Positions 54,001-63,621 are shown, counted from the stretch's first letter. The stretch: DNA of 64,000 nt from Cyanophora paradoxa (GCA_004431415.1 QPMI01000692.1:1-64000), one strand, 5' to 3'. The notes: generated by a model not told the origin, from the sequence alone. Translations and numbers: made by a program.

Positions 54001-54189
54001 GTCATATATGTGACCAAACTCGTAACCAAAAATGTCATTCCATAGGTTAGAAGCCATAGCTCCCATCACATACCCTTTTAGATCTACTATCAGGTCATTG
54101 GATTCACTGGGTATATTGGCATGGGTTATATAAAATTGATTATCCAAGACAGCATTCTTTATTGTCGTTTCTACTATGGGTTCAGTCAT
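51067..54189 (-). CDS. Very long fibre-like protein with TSNIYASN, HxHDY and LHAVATSGDYNDL repeats
   Basis: 1040 residues, ending TAA TAA TAA. The N-terminal ~200 residues hold a Cys-containing region (NLNCSCVGGWMFQICSN). Then come repeats of three kinds: NLTISSNLTVTSNIYASNIY-type triple-beta repeats; paired PPSTFPPGKHSHDYSEITN and PPDPHTHDYLSLKGG segments with His-x-His; and C-terminal LHAVATSGDYNDLTNTP units. The HxH segments resemble metal-bound trimeric tail-fibre repeats. A block with FYVDTPNDQSFPVVHLGAEY is itself duplicated (FFVDTPNDQTFPVIHLGAEY). Probable trimeric host-recognition fibre. No frameshift or stop over 3.1 kb. Confidence 0.75.
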   Translation of the reverse strand: MTEPIVETTIKNAVLDNQFYITHANIPSESNDLIVDLKGYVMGAMASNLWNDIFGYEFGHIYDIANGIGYVDAMAGTAFRNLNCSCVGGWMFQICSNVDPTIDPATVTFVCNLFAPKTIFSITCNLICSDVPIVAPVIGASNMYIQRNPVVHTGAEFILGDNTPICRLDRDLPNSHNLMYFTSENRLSGDFSPIELTIPKQKVSYKELTDVPLTFPPSSHEHLWEHITNRPLTFPPDPHTHDYLSLKGGVISSNLTISSNLTVTSNIYASNIYASNIYSSNLWASNINGSNVIVDYLTVKIEANLPNHPTSNVVLDWLAKQKHTKADITDFAHNHTKDQITDFAHKHIWEDITNPPSTFPPGKHSHDYSEITNSNHRHPWEEIDEQPVFAQLNAIGNVFNGVTLYQSINTPERLFLNDHYVNLNGSFTGETGTPMVGTLAVRLPRDPIVNGVYSGDFNVGVNDTFPSIYVTNYHPGEIGQEADFSAAIQVNVTDQSAYDVARPKIVFTREKVVNYLPVVGQPTDDHGKCEIAWIKTTTGGALEVNQRMAAKNLHNTTLSGVVTDDYLESKNYVDDTELAAILEDYVTDTELTSALGNYLPLTGGTLTGDVHAPNFYVDTPNDQSFPVVHLGAEYVLDPNTPFSRLELPNVHKHLWEHIVNPPSTYPPDSHDHDYLPLTGGTVAGDVHASNFFVDTPNDQTFPVIHLGAEYVLDPNTPISRLELPTNSKFNVADDFLNSQNLMYFTSENQLSGAFSPIELSIPKQKVSYKELTDVPLGFSGKWTDITEKPTWSSVAFTGDYYDLARIPDFTTYIPRWIDQSVIISESTLPFNGTWDRLFTKPNLHAVTTSGDYNDLTNTPIAPTLHAVATSGNYNDLINTPNLHAVATSGDYNDLTNTPTSPPTHNHSIELLTNFGSYVNANAYVQQGTADVVLENRNSTAGETFQLSGTVVFSTPFYSDAVITTSIENSFNSVNWDMTNCVYIGPEYVNNTRVGLKNKFTWIVRFTTFASTNFTDVTAANRTLKLHWIAVGPLQNNNILT

Positions 54190-54226
54190 TATACTCTATT
54201 ATGGAATACTACAAAAATTAAGGTTG

Positions 54227-55149
54227 TTACATAACGTTTGGAACATGTTCATATATTCTCCCTTCTCGCTGTGCCATTTCCGCCATAAAGTCTCTGTCAT
54301 TATTCATCGTTTGCTCTGCCAATTCTTGTGCTCGTGATTTTTTGGGTGCTGCCCTACTTGCTGGTGGTTGATCAGTTCTCACAACACTAAGACCATGCCC
54401 CTCGGCTGACCTCACCTCTAACCCCACATCTCCTTCGGCTGCTTGGGTCACATTCAGCTCAGGTGTGGAGTATTTATTACCTGCTCCTGCAATGGTTCTG
54501 TCTATGCATGCACAACACAAAGCTCGGAATTTGTATGCAAGCACAAGCCCAAGAGCACCGAGAATCGGCAAGAGAATGATAAGCACTAAATTTCCTGGAT
54601 CCGATCCGGGTGCTCCGACTGGATTGGTAGGATTTGTGGGATTATAAGGTGGTGTGTTTGGATCTGGATTAGTTGTAGGGGGATCTTGTGAATCGGGATC
54701 TGGATCAGGGGTATTCGGATTGGGATCGTTTGGCGGCGGCTCTGTCGACCCTGCTAATGTGGTTGGCGCTGTGTATGCATTCGCAAACACGATGGGAGCC
54801 GTCGCTGGATTTCCTGTGGAGGATCCTGAGATTGCACCATAGGTATCTGCGAGATACTTGTATAATTCCTGTGTCACAGGTGGATTGCTCACAGATCGAC
54901 ACACCCAAATATTGCATGTGGTATCATAGACTGTGTCCCTAATAAAGGGAGGTAGAGCCGTCCCACTGAATGACTCAAAGAATCCATTTCGCGATAGCAA
55001 TCGATGCCCTGCATCACAATTTCCGCCCTCATAATATTTGGTAGCCGAAATCGCACCTTGCACATAAATATTACATGTCGAGTGCAATCCAATGTTATTT
55101 AGGTTAGGAGTATATCTGTCATCGAGACGGACAGTGCACACCCATGGGG
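54227..55149 (-). CDS. Viral Cys-rich type I membrane protein, N-terminus replaced by inserted repeat DNA
   Basis: The viral part begins near VCTVRLDDRYTPNLNNIG. An ectodomain follows, with STCNIYVQGA, GNCDAGHR and TTCNIWVC (likely disulfides). Then comes a Pro/Asn/Asp-rich stalk (PNDPNPNTPDPDPDSQDPP), one transmembrane helix (LVLIILLPILGALGLVLAYK) with juxtamembrane CCACI, and a 100-residue cytoplasmic tail. TAA stop. The frame stays open upstream to 55690, but that stretch is the GC-rich repeat (Arg/Lys-rich translation), so the original start and any signal peptide are lost or displaced. Likely a virion membrane or surface protein. Confidence 0.65.
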
Positions 55150-56165
55150 AAGCGGTTTTTTGCAAGGGGGGAAAAGAAGACCGAAGGTCTTCCCCCCCTT
55201 GCTTCCCGTTCCCTTGCTTCAGCCAAAATTCTTCTATGAGGCCGTTTTCGAGGCTCAGTTTGCAACGCAGGAAAAAAATGGGCCGAAATTCGCTTGCAGC
55301 GACACGTGTTTGTCGCTGCGGCCGTCCATGCAAAAAAAGGTTTTCGAGGGCGAAGACCAGTTTTCCTTGACTTGAAGCCTGGAAACCAACTTCTCTCTCA
55401 TTCCGATCTTCGAATTCCTTCCGCGATTCTAGCGAAGACCAGTTTTCCTTGACTTGAAGCCTGGAAAGCAACTTCTCTCTCATTCCGGTCTTCGAATTCC
55501 TTCCGCGGTTCTGCATGGAACCAGTTCTCCCTATAGCTAGCTGTCTCCTGTAGATTTCGGCTTCCTCGCAGTGCGTCGCGTAAACCTTGCTCTTCGTTGC
55601 GCGGTTCTGCATGGAACCACTTCTCCCTAGCTGTCTTGCTCGATCTCCTCTAGATTTCCACTTCCTCGCACTGCGCCGCGTACGCCGCACAGAATTACTT
55701 AAAAATTCTCCCTAGCTGTCTTGCTCGATCTCCTCTAGATTTCCACTTCCTCGCAGTGCGCCGCGTACGCCGCACGGTACCCGTGCCGCCTGGACTACTT
55801 TTGACTGCATCAAGCTTGCACCGCAGCACGTGCACCGAAGCACGCGCAGCCCGTGGGCCGGATTGGCCCGTACCGCGTAGCTTAGGCCGTGCAACACAGT
55901 TGATGCGCAGCGTTTCAATCTCAATCTGGCCTTTCATTGAGGCTTTTCTTTATTCGGTTAGATCGCAGCGTCTGCTTATCGGGCCTTTTCTATTCTTTTC
56001 AATCATATGCAAATATAATCTGTTTCTATCTTTACTACTTCAATTGCAACCTGCCGCGCGCGCTGGGCCGGGGTCGATCTAGATCTGCCCCTTGCATGTT
56101 CGTGCCACTACTACTCTTTCATTAGATCCAGATTCCCCCCTTGCACCCCCGGCGCGCCAAAACGC
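55150..56165. mobile_element. GC-rich insertion in the viral block, containing repeat copy 2
   Basis: Composition jumps on both sides. The left side interrupts the 5' end of the membrane-protein gene. The right side interrupts the 3' end of the neighbouring fibre gene, whose last residues (RPRFGAPGVQGG and on) come from inserted DNA and end TAG TAG. Positions 55,150-55,835 match 47,350-47,840 in inverted orientation. They also contain internal duplications (CTCCCTAGCTGTCTTGCTCG twice, and CCAGTTTTCCTTGACTTGAA twice). No transposase and no clear target-site duplication are seen. Confidence 0.6.
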
Positions 56166-58882
56166 GGCCGGGCCACTAGTATATATTTCTTATCGCCCAC
56201 TTCGATTACATCTGTATTTGGGTGGCTGTCAAGCTGAGTCCAAACTGCATCATATCTGGAAGTGTAATAAACTAACAGACCATCAGTAGAAGATGTGAAA
56301 GCAAAGAAGGTCATAAAGTCCGTGGATCCAAAGAAGTCAGCATTGGTCGATGTTAGGGTGACTCTGGGATAGCTCATGTTGACAGTCTCAGAAGGATATG
56401 GAATATATGAGGTGTAATTGCGATTGAACAGGTAATAGTGAAATCCATCTGAGACATTCGAGTGAGTGGGCAAGGTGACTGTTAAGGTCTTACTGCGATT
56501 TTCAAACGTGTTCTGTATGACAATGTTGCAAGAATTAATATATCGAGAATCGAAAAAGTAATTATTTGTGACTCTATTATCGATCACAGTCGCATTGGTT
56601 CCATTAAACACGAAATTCTGCCCATTGATCCTTGTAGTATATAGGTCGGTCACATCGAGTGGATACTTTATTTTTAATCTATCAGTATCATCATACTGGG
56701 GAGTCTGACCCACAGCTGACCACCCTACTGTGTATGGGGGATATTCAAATTTCGCTGTGGTCGCATTATATGTATAGAAGTAGACACCGACTGGGTAGCC
56801 ATTGATATAAGTATGAATCGTAGGATCGGCTACAAGATTAAAGCCTGTCGTGGTGACATTCTCTGCTCGAAAAACGGTAGTATATTTGGGTGCTGGTGTT
56901 ATGCCTCCTGAGGGCTGGGCGAAATATCGATTGGTATCTACTATGGTAACAGTTGGGGGGGCATTAAATGCCGATGTGAAGGTAAAAGGTATACTAATCG
57001 ACTCTGATGGAGTATATCTATAATAGTAGCCATTTACCATACTTAATAATTCTGAGCTCGGGAATGACCTGCTACCTGTCTGAGTCATAGGGGTAAACGC
57101 TTTGATATTGTGGTATGATATACTGGGTGTCGGGGAGTTTACCAAAGCGACAGCATCTGCGAAATCAGACTTTGTTATATAGAGCTCTTTAAGATATTCT
57201 CGTTTGAAGGGGTTTGTGGGTTCGCCAATCTGTATATTGGAGGCTGGGAAGGGGACGACATTATTTACCTGTAAATCTCGGTAAACCTTTACTCTGGGTT
57301 TGCTATCGAATTCAGGGGTGATATAATTGATATTCAGAGTGAAACTCAGATTAGCTATGGTGTTCAGTGAGGAGTTCCGGATAATGAGAGTATTTGTTCC
57401 AACATATTGGAACAAAACCTGAAACCCTGTGGAGGTGATATTATGGACATATGCCTTGTTATATTCATCAGTGAAAGTGATTTGATTATAGTAAACTGTA
57501 TGATCGACCAAGGTAACCGTAGGTAAAATCTCGAAACCTGTGACACCCAATTGATCCCAAGTAAATGTGTATGTTGGACTGTCTGCATAAACTACATAAA
57601 CTTCGAGACCTGCGAATTTCTGCGGGTAGCCTGTGACCTGGTAGGTCTCAGTCCGCGAAACCGAGCGGGAAAGGTTACTATTAAAGTCAGTGTAGCTGAT
57701 CAGTGCATTATCACTGGTGAGAATCTGATTGGGTCGGAGTGAGTGATTAAATGGAAGGATTAAATTGGAGGCAAACATGGAAACTCCATGCACCTCTGAC
57801 CATCTCAGATTCGATAAACCAACCCGGTATGTGTTATCAGTCGCGGGGTAAATGTTCCTTTTCGATAGAATATGGGCTAAGGTAATTGCAAGCGTTCCAT
57901 CTGCTGCAAACAGAGCATTAATTTCGGATTGCAAAGCCGCGATTTCAGTAGTGTGGGTCGTGAGGGTTCCATCCTGGCTGGAATCTTTGGTGTTCTTGCT
58001 CCTCTCGAACTCCAAAAACGCCTTTACGATGTCCTTGCCCAAAAGATCGTTTATATTGTCTCTGGTAATGTAAACATGGTCTGTTCTCAGTGCCTGTTTC
58101 TCTGTGGTAAAAGCCGGAATCTCCTCTGCAAATGATATAGTCGTTTTATCAAGTGCTAAGGATCTCACATTCGGAGCATTGGCGCCAATTATATCCACAA
58201 CGTTCCCATTTTCGACAATTTCTAAGGTCGGTTTCGCGGGGTCTAATGTGAAAACACCCTCTGTTATCTGGGGAACCGATTCGCTCTTCTGAATCACAAA
58301 GGATTCGATGTTTAGGTTACAGGTTGCGACATTGGTGGCGAAAAACGACTCGGACTTAAGCGAGTTTACGTTAAGAGTATTTGTAGATATGTTACTTGCT
58401 GTAATATTACTCGTCGTTAGATTACCTGCTGAGAGATCATGGACGACCTCTACCTTTGTTTTCCGCGTGGATACTCCCGCTATAAGTGTGCTATTATCCA
58501 CGATTCTCATAGCTGCATTTTGGAAACCGCTCTCATCTTGAATGAAGAAGTTTAAGCGACCTCTATCGAATGCTTTTGGGATGTTCCTACGATTATATCG
58601 CACCGTTTTCGGTAGCTGGCGGGTTGCCTGAATGCTGGCGACTCTGTTTCGTTCGTTATCATCAAGTAAAAAGTCGATTCCAAGTTTATGATCCCCTTTC
58701 TCGACGTTCATTAACTGCAAAGCTGCGGGTCTGCTCGGTGTCCCACTGACTGGATCTTCGCGGTCTGCATTGAAGTTTATTTTCAGAGACCCGCGAATTT
58801 CAGTGTTTACCTGATCAGTGTCCTCTATCTGAGTGGTCGAATTAATAACTCGTGCATCTGGTCGCGGATTCAGGAACGACAT
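56111..58882 (-). CDS. Very long fibre-like virion protein, C-terminus altered by the insertion
   Basis: About 923 residues from MSFLNPRPDARVINSTTQIE (ATG at 58882; an upstream Met would start inside the divergent phospholipase gene). Residues about 120-200 have TTSNITASNISTNTLNVNSL, like the SN-repeat of the other large fibre. Long beta-rich segments with T..GF.V....VT motifs follow. Natural viral sequence ends near VGDKKYILVA (about 56,170). The remaining residues are from inserted GC-rich DNA, so up to an unknown length of the C-terminus may be missing. It probably forms a trimeric fibre or adhesin. Confidence 0.65.
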   Translation of the reverse strand: MSFLNPRPDARVINSTTQIEDTDQVNTEIRGSLKINFNADREDPVSGTPSRPAALQLMNVEKGDHKLGIDFLLDDNERNRVASIQATRQLPKTVRYNRRNIPKAFDRGRLNFFIQDESGFQNAAMRIVDNSTLIAGVSTRKTKVEVVHDLSAGNLTTSNITASNISTNTLNVNSLKSESFFATNVATCNLNIESFVIQKSESVPQITEGVFTLDPAKPTLEIVENGNVVDIIGANAPNVRSLALDKTTISFAEEIPAFTTEKQALRTDHVYITRDNINDLLGKDIVKAFLEFERSKNTKDSSQDGTLTTHTTEIAALQSEINALFAADGTLAITLAHILSKRNIYPATDNTYRVGLSNLRWSEVHGVSMFASNLILPFNHSLRPNQILTSDNALISYTDFNSNLSRSVSRTETYQVTGYPQKFAGLEVYVVYADSPTYTFTWDQLGVTGFEILPTVTLVDHTVYYNQITFTDEYNKAYVHNITSTGFQVLFQYVGTNTLIIRNSSLNTIANLSFTLNINYITPEFDSKPRVKVYRDLQVNNVVPFPASNIQIGEPTNPFKREYLKELYITKSDFADAVALVNSPTPSISYHNIKAFTPMTQTGSRSFPSSELLSMVNGYYYRYTPSESISIPFTFTSAFNAPPTVTIVDTNRYFAQPSGGITPAPKYTTVFRAENVTTTGFNLVADPTIHTYINGYPVGVYFYTYNATTAKFEYPPYTVGWSAVGQTPQYDDTDRLKIKYPLDVTDLYTTRINGQNFVFNGTNATVIDNRVTNNYFFDSRYINSCNIVIQNTFENRSKTLTVTLPTHSNVSDGFHYYLFNRNYTSYIPYPSETVNMSYPRVTLTSTNADFFGSTDFMTFFAFTSSTDGLLVYYTSRYDAVWTQLDSHPNTDVIEVGDKKYILVARPRFGAPGVQGGNLDLMKE

Positions 58883-58925
58883 CCTCTTTATAAACAAAGA
58901 AGATATATAAGAAGTATATAAGATA
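58883..58925. promoter_or_regulatory. Divergent AT-rich promoter between fibre and phospholipase genes
   Basis: The 43-bp gap contains GATATATAAGAAGTATATAA, with TATA-type elements readable on both strands. It is the only space available for both promoters. Confidence 0.5.
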
Positions 58926-60419
58926 ATGAAGACCGTTCTCGCTTTGAGTGGAGGGGGGTCGCGCGGAATAATCGAGGCTGCTATAATGGCACAGATTGAA
59001 GCCCAAACCGGTAAACGAATCCAACAGCTATTCGACTGCTTTGCGGGAACATCCACAGGTGGATTAATCGCGCTCCTATTGAATATCAAGGGAACCGATG
59101 GCGCCCCTAAATATACTGCCACTGATATTCTGGCGCTCTACAAAGCGAAACTACCGCTGATTTTCGCGAATCCACGAGTGCTTACATCGATTGTACAGCG
59201 CCCAAAGTACGAAGCAACTAACTTAGAAGCTGTGGCTCTGGAACTCTGCGGCTCAGCGACCATGGCGGATCTCTATAAACCCACCATCGTGACTGCGCTC
59301 GACACGGTCTTAATGTCCCCCGTTTTTATTTCAAGCAACGATGAAGACATAAATGGGATGCTTGTGCGCGATGCTGCAAGGGCTACCTCAGCTGCTCCGA
59401 CCTATTTCGAGCCGAAACAAGTCACAGTCGCCGGAAGAACATACTGTTTAATTGATGGTTGCATGAGTGGAAATAATTCGCCCGGGGTTTGTGGTTACAC
59501 ATTCGCCCGCACTTTATTCGGAAACTCTTGCGAGGAGGAGCTTATAGTGGTCTCGATTACGGCGGGTCATGTCCAAGACTCTGATAAGGCGACATCTGGA
59601 TATTCGTACGACACTATGAAAAATTGGGGGATCGTGCAATGGATGCTAAGCGCCACAGGATCGCCAATTCTCAGCATGTTCTTAGAGTCGAGTGATCTAA
59701 ACGCACACGTAAAGCTACTGAAACTTTTACCCAGAAACGATGATCAGAATTACGATCGCTACTATAAGCTGAGCGTTCCTTTACCGAAAGATAAAATGAC
59801 CCTCGATACTATCACAACGACGCACCTGCAATATTTGGAAACGGAAGCGCTCGCGTTTGTTTCCGCACAGCAAACGTATTTTAATGCGATGTATTCAGTG
59901 CTGACGATGAATATCTCAGAGGGCGACGTTCCCATTATTAATCTGTCCGGGTGCACAGATGTAAGCGCACCCCCGGAATCCAATTGGGTGCCGCTCGATA
60001 AAAGCGCTTTTATTGCGGAATTTGGCACAGCTTCTGATGCCCGCTGGTCAAATGCTACGGGGTGGGTGGGCTTTACCAACCCGCCGCAAGGTAGTAGGTC
60101 GGGAGGCAATTATTTACGCATTGATTTTCCGCGTCTGTTTATGCTTTCCTCTATAAAAATGAAGCCGGCTGCAAATGGAAACTACATTAAAACGTTTGAG
60201 ATCGATTACCAATTAACTCCGGGAGTGTCGGCACTTGTCACATACACAGAAGCCGGCGCGACGAGAGTGTTTACCAATGCAAATCAAATAGCCGGAAGTG
60301 CTGATCCCGACGAACATTTCTAAGCGAACCCGAGATCTATTAGAACCCTCGTAATCTGGGTGCTCTCGACGAACGTAGCTTCGGCATGCCGAATTGATTT
60401 CGAGGGCTACTACGTGTGA
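58926..60419 (+). CDS. Patatin-like phospholipase with discoidin-like C-terminal domain; in-frame TAA at 60321
   Basis: Patatin lipid acyl-hydrolase hallmarks are complete: the oxyanion loop GGGSRG (residues 9-14), the nucleophile elbow GTSTG with Ser43, and the catalytic Asp in IDG (Asp177). The C-terminal region from about residue 352 (NWVPLDKSAFIAEFGTAS, then YLRIDFPRLFMLSSIKM) resembles a discoidin/F5-8C sugar- or lipid-binding domain. The frame stops at TAA (60321-60323) after DEHF. It then continues for 31 codons, ending ACRIDFEGYYV before TGA (60417-60419), which is the expected last strand of such a domain. The next gene ends convergently 7 bp further on. Likely acts on host membranes during entry or release. 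Confidence 0.8.
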
Positions 60420-60426
60420 ACAGCGC

Positions 60427-61272
60427 TTAATCCGTGATCACTTCGAGCTGGAACGAGAATGAGAGACCGTTTATATCCGCAACAGAGCCCCGCCATTTTC
60501 GAAGCGAAATTGTGAGACGATCTAAATCGAGTTGCGATGTGACATTTACGTAAGGGATGCTTGCGCTCGGTTCGTGGTAAAAGGAATATCTACCAAAGTC
60601 CGAGTTCATCTGAATTCGCAATAGATAGGAGTCGTCGACATTGTTCAGTCTACCTGTAACCGCTGCGAATTTGGTAAAAGGGCGGAGCTCTTCGATATCA
60701 AGGTAAATATATGGAATTGCATTAAAGTCGACCATTTTCGGGCATATAATCGCGTAGCGACTGGGGTAATCTCTGAGTGGAACCGGCACTGGTTCTGGTG
60801 TGCTGGCGTAAACCACTCCGGGTTCTATGCCGAGACAATCACAGAACTCCTGGTCTGAGGACTCTAATGTAAACGGGCTATTCGGAGATGAGAAAACGAA
60901 GCGGTTCGTAGACAGAGCGAGAGAAAAGGAGACCGGGAAGAGACCGAGTGGATTAAAAGAACCGCCCGCAAATCCGAGTATAGCATCACTGTTTAGAGCT
61001 CTCTCTTTCGGATATCGTTCGTTATCAGCATCGACGTAATAATAATCGTTTACGCTGGGAATCGGTGCTATCATTTTGGATGCGGGGATTACTGTGGACT
61101 CTTCGTTTAGAAGCGTTATAGTTATTGTCTGATCGGACGGAACAACATAAGAGCTATTGGGAATCTCAGCTGATAGCACACGAAATCGCCTTACATTATT
61201 AAGGCGCGTTTTCAAGTGCAGCACGCCGTTTTCAAGGTCTCTACTGTCGCAATTTATTGTTATTCTTTTCAT
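60427..61272 (-). CDS. Minor capsid/penton-type protein, paralogue of the next gene
   Basis: 281 residues, MKRITINCDSRDLENGVLHL to VITD, TAA stop. The N-terminal pattern (short beta strand with DSRD, then RFRVLSAEIPNSSYVV) and the C-terminal DLDRLTISLRKW...F.FQLEVI match the jelly-roll penton/minor-capsid proteins of polinton-like and related double-jelly-roll viruses. The neighbouring gene shows the same layout (DRLTIKL...F.FEIETY). The two are divergent, with 16 bp between start codons. Intact, no internal stop. Exact role (vertex or cementing) is inference. Confidence 0.6.
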   Translation of the reverse strand: MKRITINCDSRDLENGVLHLKTRLNNVRRFRVLSAEIPNSSYVVPSDQTITITLLNEESTVIPASKMIAPIPSVNDYYYVDADNERYPKERALNSDAILGFAGGSFNPLGLFPVSFSLALSTNRFVFSSPNSPFTLESSDQEFCDCLGIEPGVVYASTPEPVPVPLRDYPSRYAIICPKMVDFNAIPYIYLDIEELRPFTKFAAVTGRLNNVDDSYLLRIQMNSDFGRYSFYHEPSASIPYVNVTSQLDLDRLTISLRKWRGSVADINGLSFSFQLEVITD

Positions 61273-61288
61273 AATCTATTATAGTAAG
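61273..61288. promoter_or_regulatory. 16-bp divergent intergenic element
   Basis: TAATCTATTATAGTAA separates two divergent ATGs. It is A/T-rich and partly symmetrical. Transcripts must start very close to the start codons, so leaders would be extremely short. Confidence 0.4.
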
Positions 61289-62215
61289 ATGAAAGAATAC
61301 CTGAGCTTTTCGAACGATGATCGCGATGAGGAGTTTACTCAGCCAAACCAGTATGTAGTGACATTACCCCGTCGCTATGACAACGTAAAATCGGTGCGCC
61401 TGGTGCAGGCAACGGTTCCCAATGTTCTTTCGACTGTGACGAACGATATTGATGCCACTGGTGCAACCATCGAGCGCATGGAACTCTATTTCTCGGTCAC
61501 AGCTTCGGATTCCGGATTCGTGACCATCACAATCCCCAAAGGATTTTACACCAAAGACGACCTTGCCGCAAAAGTCACAGAAAGACTCGAAGCAGCTCGC
61601 CTTTCAGATTTCGGTGGAAAATATATTAAATGCCGCTATAATACTACTTCAAAGATCTATGAGTTTTTCAGTGATAGTAACTTTTGGTTCAAGTTCTCCA
61701 AAGCTTCCCCTGAAACACTCAGAAAATCCAGTAATCGCAAAGCAATCGCTAAGAAACTCGCAATATTTGGTTTCAAAGATATTCAGCTATATGTTTACGA
61801 GACATTTACCCCTCTTGCAAGCGATACATTCCTTGTGTTTAATCCTGGGACGGGAACTGTGACACTCAATCGACGCATTCGCGGCTATACTCGTGGAGAT
61901 GAGACCCCGGCGGCGATGATCTGGCTATATATTGACGAATTTGCGCCGTTTATTCGCTCAGTCAACAAGCACGTCGATGGTTATTTCATGCGCATTCCAA
62001 TCCCACAGGAACTCGAACATGGTGATATCTACCACTTCGACACGTCCACTACGGTGCCTCTCATTCGTGAATTCCGCGAATTAAAATAGTTCGACCGCTT
62101 GACGATTAAACTCATCGACCATGATGGCGCTCTCTTAGATTTCGGGGTTTGGGCGCGTTATTTCACTTTTGAAATCGAAACCTACGACGCACCGCCCGAA
62201 ATGAATTTCTACTAA
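61289..62215 (+). CDS. Penton/minor-capsid-type protein; in-frame TAG at codon 267
   Basis: The start is ATG 61289 (MKEYLSFSNDDRDEEFTQPN); the longer upstream frame overlaps the divergent gene and lacks similarity. PNQYVVTLPRRYDNVKSVRL, then VQATVPN, is the typical N-terminal strand pair. The frame stops at TAG (62087-62089) after FRELK, yet continues FDRLTIKLIDHDGALLDFGV and on to FEIETYDAPPEMNFY, TAA at 62213-62215. That continuation is the conserved last part of this protein family and aligns with the intact paralogue's DLDRLTISLRKW. The TAG is therefore internal, giving 308 positions in total. Confidence 0.7.
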
Positions 62216-62262
62216 GCCCTTTAAATTATTTTCTGATCCCAAAGATAAGAGAAGAAACGCTC

Positions 62263-63576
62263 ATGGAGACTAACAGCCAATTCCAGCGCCCAACGCTGAA
62301 ATCTATGCTCACCACCGATGACTACAAGGATTATTTCCTAAACAAGTCGCTGGTCATTGGAACGTCCTCTGGCACTAAGCCACTTCGAGTTCTGGTCGCC
62401 CCCGATACCGAACCAACCAATGCCCTCGGTAACCGAGTAGTTTTCAAAATCCCCCTCTACCATTTCCTGAATGGTCTCGCGCTGCAACTCGACCTTAACC
62501 CGATCACCCTCACTGATCTCACGAATGGTATCGCTGGAACTACTGGCTACCTTCGCGTCATTGGATCGCTAATTAAGCGCATTGAAATCTCTCACGCTTC
62601 ATTCCGCTATGTTGTCCCAGAAGATTTCGTCACCCAGTATTTTCTACTGATGACTGAACAGGGCGAACTCGATAAGAAACTTCGCTATGTGGGTGGTCTT
62701 GTCGGAACCGCTGGTAACACTGTCGGTGGAACCTACGAAATCGATTTACCCTCTCCTTTCGAGAAGGCGATGTTCCCACTTTGCGCTCTGAACTCTGAGA
62801 TCACAGTAGAAATCGAATTCAAGGCGCAAGGGGATGGTATTATTGAGGACACGAACAATGTTGCTAATATTGCGGTAACCAACAATGGCGCTTCCCTTCA
62901 AGTGCTGAAACCCCGCGTTATTTGCAAGGTCGTAAATGCCGATTAGGCGGTTGTATCTGAGACCATTGCCCGTGTTAAATCGACTGGCATCGCGATCCCC
63001 TACAACGAAATCGGTTTCCTACACACAGATTTCCAGCCGACCGCCTCCGGTTCGCGAGTCAATCTCTCGCAACTCACAGGTGCGGGTCTCATCCACACTC
63101 TCGTATTCTCTGTGCGCCAAAACGCGAAGACGAAGGTGAACAACGGAACTCTCTCGGTTCTGGCTCCTCGTGCACTCAGAACCAACGCTGTAAGCTTCTA
63201 TGTAGAACTCAACAATAACCGCCTTTACTCGAATACTTCGCTTCCTCTCATGATTGCCGCGACCGAACTTCAAGAGAAATATAATTCGGCGATCTTTACC
63301 GAGAGCACAAGCTACCCCGCTCTCACTGGCATTTATTTCGGTGCTGGAAACGGAAAAGCGTCGCTTCTCAACCAAGAGAATACGGGCTACATCGATGCCA
63401 CAGGCACATCGGCGTTCGATCTGGTCTTCGAATTCAACGGTGTCACAACGGCAGCCGAAGGTTCATCAGAATGGTATGCGGGTGCCGCTTATCAGAAGAT
63501 GCAAATTCAGTGCATTGCCCTCGCTCATAACATAATGATAATCACAGGCGACGGTATCCGAAGAGTATCCGCATGA
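62263..63576 (+). CDS. Double-jelly-roll major capsid protein (polinton-like/virophage-like); in-frame TAG at codon 228
   Basis: Starts METNSQFQRPTLKSMLTTDD. Typical features: DYFLNKSLVIGTSSGTKPLR early, VVFKIPLYHFLNGLALQLDL, RVIGSLIKRIEISHASFRYV, and EIDLPSPFEKAMFPLCALNS closing the first jelly roll. TAG at 62944-62946 follows VVNAD. The same frame continues AVVSETIARVKSTGIAIPYN through the second jelly roll to TGA at 63574-63576, with no frameshift over 210 codons. Total about 437 positions, within the size range of polinton-like-virus capsid proteins. The break falls in the link between the two jelly rolls. It forms the icosahedral shell. Family call is from pattern and context. Confidence 0.7.
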
Positions 63577-63621
63577 TTACCACATTCAGTCTTATTTTTC
63601 TATTGTTTTTATAGTGAAAGA

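Noticed and set aside
55150-55690. N-terminal extension of the viral membrane protein (Arg/Lys-rich, starting at 55690)
   Set aside because: This part coincides with the GC-rich repeat shared with 47,350-47,840. The frame is open only by chance, and the translation is unlike the viral part.
58883-59122. Longer start for the large fibre gene at 59122
   Set aside because: It would lie antisense inside the catalytic core of the phospholipase gene. The Met at 58882 gives a normal divergent arrangement.
61157-61288. Longer start for the penton-like gene at 61157
   Set aside because: It overlaps the divergent paralogue's first 40 codons. The Met at 61289 starts the conserved strand pattern.
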